Program-made: the position numbers and the translations under genes
In this document: in pieces, positions 24,352-33,198 of the stretch
Layout of the letters: every line of letters starts with the position of its first letter
How positions within the stretch are numbered: position 1 is the first letter of the stretch
From: Streptomyces sp. NRRL WC-3626
Lineage (GTDB): Bacteria > Actinomycetota > Actinomycetes > Streptomycetales > Streptomycetaceae
Assembly (NCBI RefSeq): GCF_000718785.1
Contig: NZ_JOCA01000003.1
Coordinates: 372,001-436,000 of the forward strand
Length of the DNA stretch: 64,000 nucleotides
Direction of reading: 5' to 3'
The notes under the pieces: generated by a model
Told to the model about the DNA's origin: nothing
The model's database searches: none
Seen by the model: only the letters and a program-made list of their open reading frames with translations

Positions 24352-24568
24352 CCCTTGCCGTCCGTCGCCCACCTTTCCCCAAAGCCATTCCATCGGGTGA
24401 GCGATGCGCCAACCGGCTGACGGGGACCGGGGCCCCAACTATGGTGCCGCGCAAGTGTTCCGGCACTTGGCCCACCGGCATTTGCGGTGTCAGTGGCGGG
24501 TGCCACAGTGGGGGAATGGACAACGCCGGGACAGCGTCGGGTTTCCCGTGAGGGGGTGAGGTCGGGCC

Positions 24569-26362
24569 ATGAGCGGAAGCGGAACGGGAGCGGAGACGGG
24601 CGCGCGGTCCGCGCGGGCGCACGCGCTGGCGGTACTGCGGATCCGCAGCCGGGCACTGGCCGTCGCGCTGCTGCCGGCCGCCGGCGCCGTGGTCCTCCTC
24701 GTCGGCGGCTCCACCGGCCATCTGCCGGGCGGCGGCTGGGACCTCGCCCGGCGGGTGCTCGCCCCGGTCGCGGTGCTCGTGCTGCTCGCCGCCGCGGGGG
24801 TCGCCCTGGTCATCGCGCGGGCCCGGCCCGCCATGAGTCCCACGGTCCCGGTCGCCGAGGACGCGGCCCCGGACCTGTACCGGATGGTGCGCGACCTCGC
24901 CGACCGGCTCGGCGTTCCCGCCCCTTCCGCGATAGCGCTCACCCCGGACTGCGACAGCTGGCTGGAGGACCGCACCCACCCGGCGCACGGGCGCCCGCCG
25001 CCCGCCGAGGAGCGCGGCGACATAGCCGGTGCGGGCCGCCCCGCCCGGGCCAGGACCGCGGCGCCCGTGCTGGTGATCGGCTCGCCGTTCCTGTGGTGGA
25101 TGCGGGTGGGCGAGCTGCGCGCGGTCCTCGCCCCGGTCGTGGCCGGTACGGGACCTTCGGCGCATCCGGACATAGCCGCCGCCCGGCGCTTCGTGCGGGG
25201 GCTGGACGCGGCGGTGGCCGTGACGTCGGCGCCGGGCCGGCCTGCCGTCGTCCGCGGGATGCTCGCGGGCGCCGGCTGGGTGACCCGGCTGCTGCTGCGG
25301 GGCTGCCGGGGGCACGCGGCCGAGATGGAGCGCGGTGTCGCCGCCGCGGCGGCCGAGCGTGCACAGGCTGTGGACTACGGGCAGCGCATCGTCGCCCAGG
25401 AGCAGGTGGGCCTCGCCTACGCGGGCTGGGACCGGCTGCTCACCCGGGTCGCGCTGCCCGCCTGGCGGATGGGCCGCTGGCCCTCGCGGCTCAGCGCGGG
25501 AGTGGTGGCGGCGCTGACCGAGCTGTCCCGCCGGGACCGGCTGGCGGAGGGCTTCGCCTCCCGTCTCGGTGAGCGTCCCGCGTGCGACCTGCTGGAGGAG
25601 CCCGGCACGATGGACGAGGCCACCTCGCTCCTCGCCGCCCGCCTCTTCCACGGCGGGCCCGCGGAGACGGGGCCGGACTGGCTCCCGGTCCACTGGGGCG
25701 ACTATCCGGAGGAGGTCGTCGACCGCAAGTGGCGCACCGACGCGGCCCGCCTCCACCGCGTCCTGGACGTCCTCCACGTCCCCCCGGCCCCCGGCGACGC
25801 TCCGTCCCTTTCCCGGGTCCTGACCCACCTGACCACTCCGGCGCCCTCCCCGGCGGACGCGGGGGAGGAACCGACGGACCCCATCCGGTCCAGCGCCGCG
25901 GTCGCCGCCTCGGCGGTCGCCGCCTCGGCGCTCGCGCCGGGAGACGCGGGCGCGGACGACGAGGACCCCACCCCCACCACCCCCCAGAGCGCCGACCTCG
26001 CCGCCCGGCTCAGTGCCGAGGTGGGCCGGGAGGAGGCCGCCGCGGCCTCCGGTCCGCGGGGCACCGCCCCGCGGAGGGACGAGCACGCGCTGCCCCTCTT
26101 CCCGCTCCAGCCCCCGCGCACCGCCCGTGAGCTGCTCGCCGACCACATCACGGCGATGGTCTGCTGTACGGCGATGGACACCGCGGGTGCCACCCCCGGG
26201 CTCGACTGGCTCGACGGCCCCACACTCCTCCTCGGCGGCGGACGGGCCGGCGACCTGTCCTCCCAGGTCCTCACCCTCATCGAGGACGGCGACCCCTCCC
26301 CCCTCCGTCAGTGGCTGGCCCGACAGGGCATACGCCCCGAGAAGCCGGTACGCCTCGTCTGA
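24569..26362 (+). CDS. Membrane protein resembling M48 peptidase, catalytic motif lost
   Basis: This 597-residue protein has two membrane helices (about 30-50 and 64-85), then a domain with M48-like order: PDLYRMVRDLADRLGVPAPSAIALTPDCDSWLED, VLVIGSPFLWWMRVGELRAVLAPVVAG. The zinc motif HExxH expected right after ELRAVLA is replaced by P189-V-V-A-G193, so it cannot act as a zinc protease by the known mechanism. A Pro/Ala-rich acidic linker (about 420-505) precedes a C-terminal globular part (ARELLADHITAMVCCTAMDTAG...LARQGIRPEKPVRLV). It probably has a scaffold or regulatory role. It sits between purD and purC, unrelated in function. Confidence 0.78.
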   Translation: MSGSGTGAETGARSARAHALAVLRIRSRALAVALLPAAGAVVLLVGGSTGHLPGGGWDLARRVLAPVAVLVLLAAAGVALVIARARPAMSPTVPVAEDAAPDLYRMVRDLADRLGVPAPSAIALTPDCDSWLEDRTHPAHGRPPPAEERGDIAGAGRPARARTAAPVLVIGSPFLWWMRVGELRAVLAPVVAGTGPSAHPDIAAARRFVRGLDAAVAVTSAPGRPAVVRGMLAGAGWVTRLLLRGCRGHAAEMERGVAAAAAERAQAVDYGQRIVAQEQVGLAYAGWDRLLTRVALPAWRMGRWPSRLSAGVVAALTELSRRDRLAEGFASRLGERPACDLLEEPGTMDEATSLLAARLFHGGPAETGPDWLPVHWGDYPEEVVDRKWRTDAARLHRVLDVLHVPPAPGDAPSLSRVLTHLTTPAPSPADAGEEPTDPIRSSAAVAASAVAASALAPGDAGADDEDPTPTTPQSADLAARLSAEVGREEAAAASGPRGTAPRRDEHALPLFPLQPPRTARELLADHITAMVCCTAMDTAGATPGLDWLDGPTLLLGGGRAGDLSSQVLTLIEDGDPSPLRQWLARQGIRPEKPVRLV

Positions 26363-26585
26363 GCCGCTCGGCCTCGGATTCCCAGGCCCCGGGGCCCTGC
26401 CCCTCGGAACCCCCGGGTGTCCCAGAACCCCGGGCCCCGCTCCGGAACACCCCCTTCCACTTTCGGTCAATCGAAGACGAACGGTGACGGAGTGCGTGCG
26501 TAATGTGATGTGCTGGGACCGTTCGTGCCCACGGGCATGAGCGCGCGACATACGACAAGCACATAGCTCGAGGGAGGGGGCGCCC

Positions 26586-28097
26586 ATGAGCGCGGAGCAG
26601 ATCCGCCGCTGGGAGTCGGGGGCACTCGCCCACGCCGTGAACGATCCCTTCGGGCAGGGACCCCTCCCCTGGCTGCGCGGCGGTGAGACGTACTTCGGCG
26701 ACACCGGCCAGGTCGTCCCCTGGTACGTGGAACCGGACCCGGAGCAGCCCGCCCTCCGCCCCCTCCCCAGGCAGGGGACCGGGATCCCCGCCCCCCGCCG
26801 CTCCGGTTCCGTCGGACCCCGTGCCGCCGACGACGTACACCGCCAGATCAAGGGATTCAGCTCCGCCGGCGCGGTCGCCCCGGGGGAGTCCATCGACTTC
26901 CACATCACCGTCGACCCGCCCCAGCCGTTCGACGTGGACGTCTACCGCATCGGTCACTACGACGGCCAGGGCGCCACGAAGATCACCTCCAGTCCGCGCC
27001 TGTCCGGCCTGGTGCAGCCCGCCCCGCTCACCGCCGACCGCACCGTCTCCTGCCACCACTGGTGGCTGTCCTGGCGGTTACCGGTCCCGTCGTACTGGAA
27101 CGCCGGCGCGTACGTCGCCGTCCTCACCACCGCCGACGGCTACCGCTCGCACATCCCGTTCACCGTCCGCGACACCCGCCCCGCGGACCTCCTCCTCGTG
27201 CTGCCCGACATCACCTGGCAGGCGTACAACCTGTACCCGGAGGACGGCCGCACCGGCGCGAGCCTGTACCACGCCTGGGACGAGCAGGGCCGGCTGCTCG
27301 GCGAGTCCGACGCCGCCACCACCGTCTCCTTCGACCGCCCGTACGCGGGCGCCGGCCTCCCGCTGCACGTCGGCCACGCCTACGACGTCATCCGTTGGGC
27401 CGAGCGCTACGGCTACGACCTCGCCTACGCGAACGCCCGCGACCTGCACGCCGGCCGGATCGATCCCGCCTGCTACCGGGGCGTGATCTTCCCCGGCCAC
27501 GACGAGTACTGGTCGGCGCCCATGCGCACCGCCGTGGAGCGGGCCCGGGAGCACGGCACGTCCCTCGTCTTCCTCTCCGCCAACACCCTGTACTGGCAGG
27601 TCGAGCTCGCCCCCTCCCCGTCCGGCCCCGCCCGCCTGCTGACCTGCCGCAAACGCCGGGGCCCGGGCAGGCCGACCCTGTGGCGCGAACAGGACCGCGC
27701 CGAGCAGCAGCTCCTCGGCATCCAGTACGCCGGCCCCGTGCCGCGGCCGTATCCGCTGATCGTCCGCAACGCCGGGCACTGGATGTGGGAGTCGACCGGC
27801 GCCCACGAGGGCGACGGCATCGAGGGCCTGGTCGCCGCCGAGGCGGACCGCTACTACCCGCGCACCCCGCTGCCCGCGCACGAGGAGCGGGTGCTGCTCG
27901 CGCACTCCCCGTACACCGACCGCCAGGGCGCCCGCCGCCACCAGGAGACCTCCCTCTACCGGGCCCCCTCCGGCGCCTGGGTCTTCGCCTCCGGCACGTT
28001 CGCCTGGTCCCCCGCCCTGGACCGCCCCGGCCACACCGACGCCCGCGTCCAGCGCGCCACCGCCAACCTCCTCGACCGCATCTGCAAACGCGACTGA
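26586..28097 (+). CDS. N,N-dimethylformamidase large-subunit-like protein
   Basis: This 503-residue protein resembles the DmfA2 large-subunit domain family. The first part is a beta-sandwich-like region (IKGFSSAGAVAPGESIDFHITVDPPQPFDVDVYRIGHYDGQGATKI), followed by WWLSWRLPVPSYWNAGAYVAVL and a glutamine-amidotransferase-like second half (YDVIRWAERYGYDLAYANARDLH, GVIFPGHDEYWSAPMRTAVERA, SLVFLSANTLYWQVEL). The true enzyme uses a mononuclear iron and a small subunit, and no small-subunit gene is seen here, so the substrate is unlikely to be dimethylformamide. A GGAGGGGGCGCCC ribosome site precedes ATG 26586. There is no signal peptide. Confidence 0.82.
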   Translation: MSAEQIRRWESGALAHAVNDPFGQGPLPWLRGGETYFGDTGQVVPWYVEPDPEQPALRPLPRQGTGIPAPRRSGSVGPRAADDVHRQIKGFSSAGAVAPGESIDFHITVDPPQPFDVDVYRIGHYDGQGATKITSSPRLSGLVQPAPLTADRTVSCHHWWLSWRLPVPSYWNAGAYVAVLTTADGYRSHIPFTVRDTRPADLLLVLPDITWQAYNLYPEDGRTGASLYHAWDEQGRLLGESDAATTVSFDRPYAGAGLPLHVGHAYDVIRWAERYGYDLAYANARDLHAGRIDPACYRGVIFPGHDEYWSAPMRTAVERAREHGTSLVFLSANTLYWQVELAPSPSGPARLLTCRKRRGPGRPTLWREQDRAEQQLLGIQYAGPVPRPYPLIVRNAGHWMWESTGAHEGDGIEGLVAAEADRYYPRTPLPAHEERVLLAHSPYTDRQGARRHQETSLYRAPSGAWVFASGTFAWSPALDRPGHTDARVQRATANLLDRICKRD

Positions 28098-28180
28098 CCT
28101 GGCCCGCGGCCCCCCATAGGGAGAACCGTCCGCGCATACGGGAGAATCGACGTACCTGTACAGAACCACGCGGAGGAACC

Positions 28181-29080
28181 GTGTCCGGATTCGTAGAAAA
28201 GCCCGAGCCGATCCAGGTTCCGGGCCTGGTGCATCTGCACACCGGCAAGGTGCGCGAGCTGTACCGGAGCGAGGCGGGCGACCTCGTGATGGTCGCGAGC
28301 GACAGAGTCTCCGCCTACGACTGGGTGCTGCCGACCGAGATCCCCGACAAGGGCCGGGTCCTCACCCAGCTCTCCCTGTGGTGGTTCGACCAGCTCGCCG
28401 ACCTGCTCCCCCACCACGTCCTGAGCACCGGCCTCCCGGCCGGCGCCCCCGACGACTGGGCGGGCCGCACCCTGATCTGCAAGTCGCTGAACATGGTCCC
28501 GGTGGAGTGCGTGGCCCGCGGCTACCTCACCGGCTCGGGCCTCGCCGAGTACGAGGAGACCCGTACGGTGTGCGGCCTCGCCCTCCCGGAAGGGCTGGTC
28601 GACGGCTCCGAACTGCCCGCCCCGATCTTCACCCCGGCCACCAAGGCCGCCGTCGGCGAGCACGACGAGAACGTCTCCTACGAGGAGGTGGCCCGCCAGG
28701 TCGGCGCGGAGACCGCCACCCAGCTGCGCCAGGCCACCCTCGCCGCCTACACCCGCGCCCGGGACATCGCCCGCGACCGGGGCATCGTCCTCGCCGACAC
28801 CAAGTTCGAGTTCGGCTTCGACGGCGACACCCTGGTCCTCGCGGACGAGGTGCTCACCCCCGACTCGTCCCGCTTCTGGCCGGCTGAGGAGTGGGAGCCG
28901 GGCCGCGCACAGCCGTCGTACGACAAGCAGTTCGTACGCGACTGGCTGACCTCCGCCGAGTCGGGCTGGGACCGCAGGAGCGAGCAGCCCCCGCCGCCGC
29001 TGCCGCAGCAGATCGTGGACGCGACCCGTACCAAGTACGTGGAGGCCTACGAGCGCCTCACCGGCACCACCTGGAGCTGA
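28181..29080 (+). CDS. purC: SAICAR synthetase
   Basis: This 299-residue enzyme joins aspartate to CAIR with ATP (IMP pathway). Conserved pieces are HTGKVRELYRSEAGDLVMVASDRVSAYDWVLP, LTQLSLWWF, CKSLNMVPVECVARGYLTGSG, FTPATKAAVGEHDENVSYEEV and ADTKFEFGFDGDTLVLADEVLTPDSSRFWP. GTG 28181 (VSGFVEKPEPI) is fixed by GGAGGAACC just upstream. The length and end (YEAYERLTG) suit the larger actinobacterial/eukaryote-like form. It is transcribed alone and followed by a hairpin. Confidence 0.97.
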   Translation: MSGFVEKPEPIQVPGLVHLHTGKVRELYRSEAGDLVMVASDRVSAYDWVLPTEIPDKGRVLTQLSLWWFDQLADLLPHHVLSTGLPAGAPDDWAGRTLICKSLNMVPVECVARGYLTGSGLAEYEETRTVCGLALPEGLVDGSELPAPIFTPATKAAVGEHDENVSYEEVARQVGAETATQLRQATLAAYTRARDIARDRGIVLADTKFEFGFDGDTLVLADEVLTPDSSRFWPAEEWEPGRAQPSYDKQFVRDWLTSAESGWDRRSEQPPPPLPQQIVDATRTKYVEAYERLTGTTWS

Positions 29081-29090
29081 GCGCACGACG

Positions 29091-29119
29091 AAGGCCCCGG
29101 TCGAACCGACCGGGGCCTT
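29091..29119. terminator. Terminator between purC and tRNA-Gly
   Basis: AAGGCCCCGGTCG-AAC-CGACCGGGGCCTT is a perfect 13-bp stem, usable from both sides by the converging genes. Confidence 0.85.
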
Positions 29120-29123
29120 CCTG

Positions 29124-29199
29124 TGGAGCGAACGACGAGGTTCGAACTCGCGACCTCAACCTTGGCAAGGTTGCGCTCTACCAACTGAGCTACGTTCGC
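29124..29199 (-). tRNA. tRNA-Gly (anticodon GCC), copy 1
   Basis: Acceptor GCGAACG/CGTTCGC, discriminator T, CCA encoded. The anticodon loop TTGCCAA is closed by CAACC/GGTTG, and the T-arm is GCGAG-TTCGAAC-CTCGT. The length is 76 nt. Confidence 0.97.
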
Positions 29200-29221
29200 A
29201 TGCGCCGTGGCGCGGGACCTA

Positions 29222-29836
29222 CTATACCCAACCCCGCTCCCGCGCGAGACGAACCGCTGTATGACGGTTCTCCGCGCCGAGCTTGGAGACGGCGGAGGAG
29301 AGGTAGTTCCGCACGGTCCCCTGGGACAGCGCGGCCCGCTCCGCGATCTCCGCCACGGGCGCGCCGTCCGCGGCGAGCTCCAGCACCTCGGCCTCGCGCG
29401 CGGTCAGCGGTGAGTCACCGGCGGCGATCGCGTCGGCGGCCAACTCGGGGTCGACGTACCGGTTTCCCGCGTGCAGGGTGCGGATGATCTCGGCGAGCTG
29501 CCGGGCGCTGACGGTCTTGGGCACGAAACCGCGCACCCCCGCCGCGAGCGCCCGCTTCAGATGTCCGGGCCGCCCGTGACCGGTGACGATCAGCACCTGG
29601 CAGCCGGGCAGCTCCGTCCGCAGGGATGTGGCGACCTTCACACCGTCGGCGCCGGGCATCTGCAGATCCAGTACGGCGACATCGGGGACGTGTGCCCGCG
29701 CCATCGCCAGCGCCTCCGGCCCGGAGGCCGCCTCGGCGACCACGAGGAGGTCGTCCTCCAGGGACAGCAGGGCGGCCAGCGCGCCCCGGATCAGATGCTC
29801 GTCGTCGGCGAGCAGCACACGGACGACGTCCGTCAC
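29222..29836 (-). CDS. NarL/LuxR-type response regulator
   Basis: A 204-residue protein with a receiver domain at about 4-120 (acidic DD11-12, phospho-accepting D57 in VAVLDLQMPGADG, K in FVPKT) and a LuxR helix-turn-helix at about 140-200 (LTAREAEVLELAADGAPVAEIAERAALSQGTVRNYLSSAVSKLGAENRHTAVRLA). It is the DesR-like partner of the histidine kinase gene that it overlaps by 4 bp (ATGA). The target is probably the ABC exporter of the same operon, in front of which paired TGTCAT/ATGACA dyads are seen. It is the last gene of the unit. Confidence 0.95.
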   Translation of the reverse strand: MTDVVRVLLADDEHLIRGALAALLSLEDDLLVVAEAASGPEALAMARAHVPDVAVLDLQMPGADGVKVATSLRTELPGCQVLIVTGHGRPGHLKRALAAGVRGFVPKTVSARQLAEIIRTLHAGNRYVDPELAADAIAAGDSPLTAREAEVLELAADGAPVAEIAERAALSQGTVRNYLSSAVSKLGAENRHTAVRLARERGWV

Positions 29837-31056
29837 GACGCCACCTCCAGCACCGTCTCCGCCGTCAGCGGGACCTCCGCGACCAGCAGGAACTCGCCCT
29901 GTCCGGTGAGCGCGGCGTCCAGCGTGCCGCCCACCGCCGACAGCCGCTCCCGCAGCCCCGCGAGTCCCGAACCGCCCTTGCCGGACGGAGCCGCGGCCCC
30001 GTCGTTGCGCACCGTCAGCACCACACGCCCCTCAGGCCTCCGCACCGACACGGTGCACTTCTTCGCGTCCCCGTGCCGCAGCACGTTGGTGGTCGCCTCC
30101 CGCACGACCCAGCCGAGGACGGACTGCACCTCACCCGGCAGTCCGGCCGTGTCGCCGGTCACCTCGCAGTCGATCCCGGCCGCCCTCAGCACTCCCCGCG
30201 CACCGCTGAGTTCGGCCTCCAGGTCGACCTCCCGGTAGCCGCGCACCACATCGCGCACCTCCCGCTGGGAGTCCTGGGCGATGCGCTGCACCTCGATCAT
30301 CTGCTCCACCGCTTCGGGCCGTTCACGCCGCGCCAGCTGCACGGCGAGTTCGCTCTTGAGCGAGATCACGGCGAGGTTCCGTCCCAGTACGTCGTGCAGG
30401 TCCCGCCCGAACCGCAGCCGCTCCTCGGCGACGGCGAGCCGGGCGCGGGTCTCGCGCGCCTCGTCGAGGGCGAAGACGGCGTTGAGCAGCCAGACGGAGA
30501 AGACCGCGGTGAAGGCGATGAAACCGGCGCCGGCCAGCACGATCGCGGCCGTCGCCAGCGCGACGGGACCGGACACGCCCAGTGCCCAGGACATGAGGCC
30601 CGCTCCGGCCCCGAACCCGCCGACGAGGGCGAGGACGCGCCGCCGGTCGCGCATCCCGAGCGTGATCATGCCCGCTCCGTAGCTGAGCGCGGCCCCGAAG
30701 ACCGAGCCCGCGGCGCTGTCGACGCCGTCGCCCGAGGGCCCGTGCTCCGCGATGCCGAGGGCGGCGACCGCGAGCGACGCGCTCAGCACGCCGAACGTCC
30801 ACAGCAGCCGTACGGGCTGCGGGCGCCGGCCGCGGGTCCAGTCCAGGGCCCGGGAGACGACCGCCATGCCCACCGCCGCGTGCACCGCGACCAGCAGCAG
30901 CAGGACGACGGCGAGCCGCCCTCCCACCTGGGCGAAGGACGAGAGCCCGATCGCGGCCACCTCGCTGAGGCAGACGAAGTGGAACGACCACCTCGTGTAC
31001 GTCTCGACCTTCGCCGGTGTGCTCTTGCGCCGCCACCAGCCGCCCGGCCTGCTCAT
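29833..31056 (-). CDS. DesK-like sensor histidine kinase
   Basis: A 407-residue membrane kinase. About five or six hydrophobic helices occupy residues 25-195, with no extracellular domain of size, so it probably senses the membrane itself or a membrane-inserted agent. The HisKA_3 box is ERLRFGRDLH221-DVLGRNLAVISLKSELA, and the ATP lid region is VVREATTNVLRHGDAKKCTV and GSGLAGLRERLSAVGGTLDA. The spaced D-V-L-G-R-N after the His is the DesK/LiaS class mark. It overlaps the regulator gene by 4 bp and starts 32 bp after the permease gene. Confidence 0.95.
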   Translation of the reverse strand: MSRPGGWWRRKSTPAKVETYTRWSFHFVCLSEVAAIGLSSFAQVGGRLAVVLLLLVAVHAAVGMAVVSRALDWTRGRRPQPVRLLWTFGVLSASLAVAALGIAEHGPSGDGVDSAAGSVFGAALSYGAGMITLGMRDRRRVLALVGGFGAGAGLMSWALGVSGPVALATAAIVLAGAGFIAFTAVFSVWLLNAVFALDEARETRARLAVAEERLRFGRDLHDVLGRNLAVISLKSELAVQLARRERPEAVEQMIEVQRIAQDSQREVRDVVRGYREVDLEAELSGARGVLRAAGIDCEVTGDTAGLPGEVQSVLGWVVREATTNVLRHGDAKKCTVSVRRPEGRVVLTVRNDGAAAPSGKGGSGLAGLRERLSAVGGTLDAALTGQGEFLLVAEVPLTAETVLEVAS

Positions 31057-31088
31057 CCGCTCGTGCTCCGTCCCTGCCGTCGCCTACG

Positions 31089-31865
31089 TCAGCGCCTGGG
31101 TTCCCAGCGGAACCACCGCCGTACAGCAAACACCGCCAGCAGGGTCCAGGCCACCGCCGTCGCGAGGGCGCCCAGGGTCTCGGCCGCCGACAGGTCGCCG
31201 GTCCAGCCGCCGCGCACCAGGGTGACCACCGGGGTCAGCGGCAGCAGCTCGCAGACGGAGGCCAGCCGGTCGGGGAGGAACTCCAGCGGGACGAACATGC
31301 CGGAGCCCATCATCGAGATGATCAGCAGCGGCATGGGTGTGACCTGGGCGCTCTCGGCGGTGCGGGTGAGGCCGGCGGTGGCGGCCGCGAGCCCGGCGCA
31401 GATCGCGAGCCCCAGCAGCAGGCCCAGGACGGCCAGATGCGGTGCGGACGGCGCGGACATGTCCAGCAGCACCGCACAGGCCGCGATCAGCACCAGGCAC
31501 TGCGTCAGCCCGGTGAGGACGGACGGCAGCGCGGACCCGCCGAGGATCTCGGCGTCCCGCAGCTCGCCGGTGCGCAGCCGCTTGAGCACCAGTTCCTCGC
31601 GGCGGACGACGTAGACGCCGACGAGGGCGGAGTACACGGCGAACAGCAGGGAGAAGCCGACGGCGGCGGGCAGGACGACGGTGCCGGGGGTCAGTCCCAC
31701 CTCGGCGAGGTCCATCTCCTGGGCGGCCGACCGCACGCTGAGCGGCAGGACGAGCGGTACGAACAGCGCGGCGACGAGGGTGCCCTTGCTGCGGCCCAGC
31801 AGCGTCAGTTCGGCGCGGGCGAGGGCGGTCATCCGGCTCACCGGCGTGGTCATGGCGGTACTCAT
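31089..31865 (-). CDS. ABC-2-type exporter permease
   Basis: A 258-residue permease with six membrane helices (for example TLVAALFVPLVLPLSV, VLPAAVGFSLLFAVYSALVGVYVV, GLTQCLVLIAACAVLL, LGLLLGLAICAGLAAATAGL, PLLIISMMGSGMFVPLEFLP, ALATAVAWTLLAVFAV). The motif MFVPLEFLPDRLASVCELLPLTPVVTLVRGGW is typical of the ABC-2/DrrB group. Start ATG 31865 overlaps the ATPase stop by 4 bp (MSTAMTTPVSRMTALARAEL). With the ATPase it forms a drug, lipid or peptide exporter controlled by the adjoining two-component pair. Confidence 0.93.
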   Translation of the reverse strand: MSTAMTTPVSRMTALARAELTLLGRSKGTLVAALFVPLVLPLSVRSAAQEMDLAEVGLTPGTVVLPAAVGFSLLFAVYSALVGVYVVRREELVLKRLRTGELRDAEILGGSALPSVLTGLTQCLVLIAACAVLLDMSAPSAPHLAVLGLLLGLAICAGLAAATAGLTRTAESAQVTPMPLLIISMMGSGMFVPLEFLPDRLASVCELLPLTPVVTLVRGGWTGDLSAAETLGALATAVAWTLLAVFAVRRWFRWEPRR

Positions 31866-32824
31866 GCCGCGTACTCCTTCTTCGTCGCCGTGGCCGCCGA
31901 CGCGTCCTTGGCGATCCCGAGGAACGCCTCCTCCAGGGATGCCGAGCGCACGTCCAGCCTGCGCAGTTCCACTCCGGTCTCCTGCGCCCACAGCAGCAGT
32001 CGGGTGGCGGCGCGCTGCAGTTCGCGGGTGCGCAGCCGGACGGTCCGGCCGTCGACGGTGTGGTCGCTCACGCCCAGCGCGGCCAGGGGCGGCAGGTCGC
32101 CCACGAAGTAGCCGTCGGGGAGTTCGAAGGTGATCCGGGACGGTTCGGAGGCGGTCACCTCGGCCGGGGTGCCGGTGACGGCGATGCGGCCCTCGTGCAT
32201 GATCGCGAGCCGGTCGGCGAGGTTCTCGGCCTCCTCCAGGTAGTGCGTGGTGAGCAGGACGGTCGTACCGCGGTCGCGCAGGGCGCTCACCAGGTCCCAG
32301 GTGTCGTGGCGGCCTTCGGCGTCGAGTCCGGTGGTGGGTTCGTCGAGGAAGAGCACCTCGGGGTCGCCGAGCAGGGCGAGCGCCAGGTCCAGCCTGCGCC
32401 GCTGGCCGCCGGAGAGCTGCTTCACCCGGACACCGGCCTTCGCCTCCAGGCCCACCAGCGCCAGTACCTCCCCCTCGGGGCGGGCCCCGCTGACACAGCC
32501 GGCCCACATGCGGGCGGTCTCGGCGACGGTCAACTCGGAGGGGAAGCCCCCTTCCTGGAGCATCACCCCGGTGCGGGGCCGTACGGCGGCACGCTCGGTG
32601 TACGGGTCGTGGCCGAGCACCCGGACCTGTCCGCCGGCGGGGGCGGCGAGGCCTTCGAGGAGTTCGACGGTGGAGGTCTTGCCCGCGCCGTTCGTGCCGA
32701 GCAGGGCGAAGATCTCGCCGCGCCGTACCGAGAAGTCGATCCCGCGGACCGCTTCGAACCCGCCCCCGTAGACACGTCGCAGGCCGGTGACCTCGATCAC
32801 GTGTTCGTGTTCGTTCGCTTCCAT
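31862..32824 (-). CDS. ABC exporter ATPase (DrrA/CcmA type)
   Basis: This 320-residue ATP-binding protein has Walker A GTNGAGKT at 43-50, Q-loop MLQEGGF, signature LSGGQ at 137-141, Walker B LFLDEP at 157-162 and switch His in LLTTHYLEE. Residues about 215-320 form the extra C-terminal domain of DrrA-like exporters (RITFELPDG...RRLDVRSASLEEAFLGIA). It is the first gene of a four-gene operon: ATPase, permease, kinase, regulator. That order usually means that the kinase/regulator senses a membrane-active compound and induces the exporter. Confidence 0.95.
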   Translation of the reverse strand: MEANEHEHVIEVTGLRRVYGGGFEAVRGIDFSVRRGEIFALLGTNGAGKTSTVELLEGLAAPAGGQVRVLGHDPYTERAAVRPRTGVMLQEGGFPSELTVAETARMWAGCVSGARPEGEVLALVGLEAKAGVRVKQLSGGQRRRLDLALALLGDPEVLFLDEPTTGLDAEGRHDTWDLVSALRDRGTTVLLTTHYLEEAENLADRLAIMHEGRIAVTGTPAEVTASEPSRITFELPDGYFVGDLPPLAALGVSDHTVDGRTVRLRTRELQRAATRLLLWAQETGVELRRLDVRSASLEEAFLGIAKDASAATATKKEYAA

Positions 32825-32867
32825 GCTTCGAGCATTCCGGCGGCGGGGGCGGTCCGGCAGTGCGGGC

Positions 32868-32894
32868 TGTCATCACAGGACATGACAAATGTCA
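32868..32894. promoter_or_regulatory. Dyad operator candidate before the ABC/two-component operon
   Basis: TGTCAT-N8-ATGACA (32868-32887) overlaps a second dyad, TGACA-AA-TGTCA (32883-32894). Both lie 44-70 bp upstream of the ATPase start. NarL-type regulators of DesR/LiaR class bind such imperfect dyads, so this is the likely site for the operon's own regulator. Confidence 0.5.
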
Positions 32895-32922
32895 GACGGG
32901 TCCGGAGGGGGTACATACGACA

Positions 32923-32949
32923 AAGACCCCGGTCGATGACCGGGGTCTT
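32923..32949 (-). terminator. Terminator downstream of tRNA-Gly(GCC) copy 2
   Basis: AAGACCCCGGTC-GAT-GACCGGGGTCTT is a perfect 12-bp stem just past the tRNA 3' end. Confidence 0.85.
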
Positions 32950-32953
32950 GATC

Positions 32954-33029
32954 TGGAGCGGACGACGAGGCTCGAACTCGCGACCTCAACCTTGGCAAGG
33001 TTGCGCTCTACCAACTGAGCTACGTCCGC
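32954..33029 (-). tRNA. tRNA-Gly (anticodon GCC), copy 2
   Basis: Acceptor GCGGACG/CGTCCGC, CCA encoded, anticodon loop TTGCCAA. It differs from copy 1 by one acceptor base pair (A-T to G-C) and by one T-loop base (TTCGAGC instead of TTCGAAC). The length is 76 nt. Confidence 0.97.
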
Positions 33030-33126
33030 AATGCCTCCGACCGGCTCTCACCGATCGGCGCGGGCACCAGCCTACCTGATCCTCCCCCGGAGGGGGGACC
33101 CCCAAGAGACCGGTACGGCGATGCAG

Positions 33127-33198
33127 AGCGGGTGACAGGAATTGCACACTGCGCCTTCCCCCTGGAAGGGGGATGTTCTACTACTGAACTACACCCGC
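33127..33198 (-). tRNA. tRNA-Gly (anticodon TCC)
   Basis: Acceptor GCGGGTG/CACCCGC, anticodon loop CTTCCAG closed by TCCCC/GGGGA, discriminator T. The length is 72 nt and CCA is not encoded. It lies 97 bp upstream of the GCC-type gene on the same strand. Confidence 0.95.

Noticed and set aside
29124..33198. tRNA-Gly genes as integration sites of a mobile element
   Set aside because: The DNA between them is an ordinary core operon; no integrase, excisionase or att-like direct repeat is seen.
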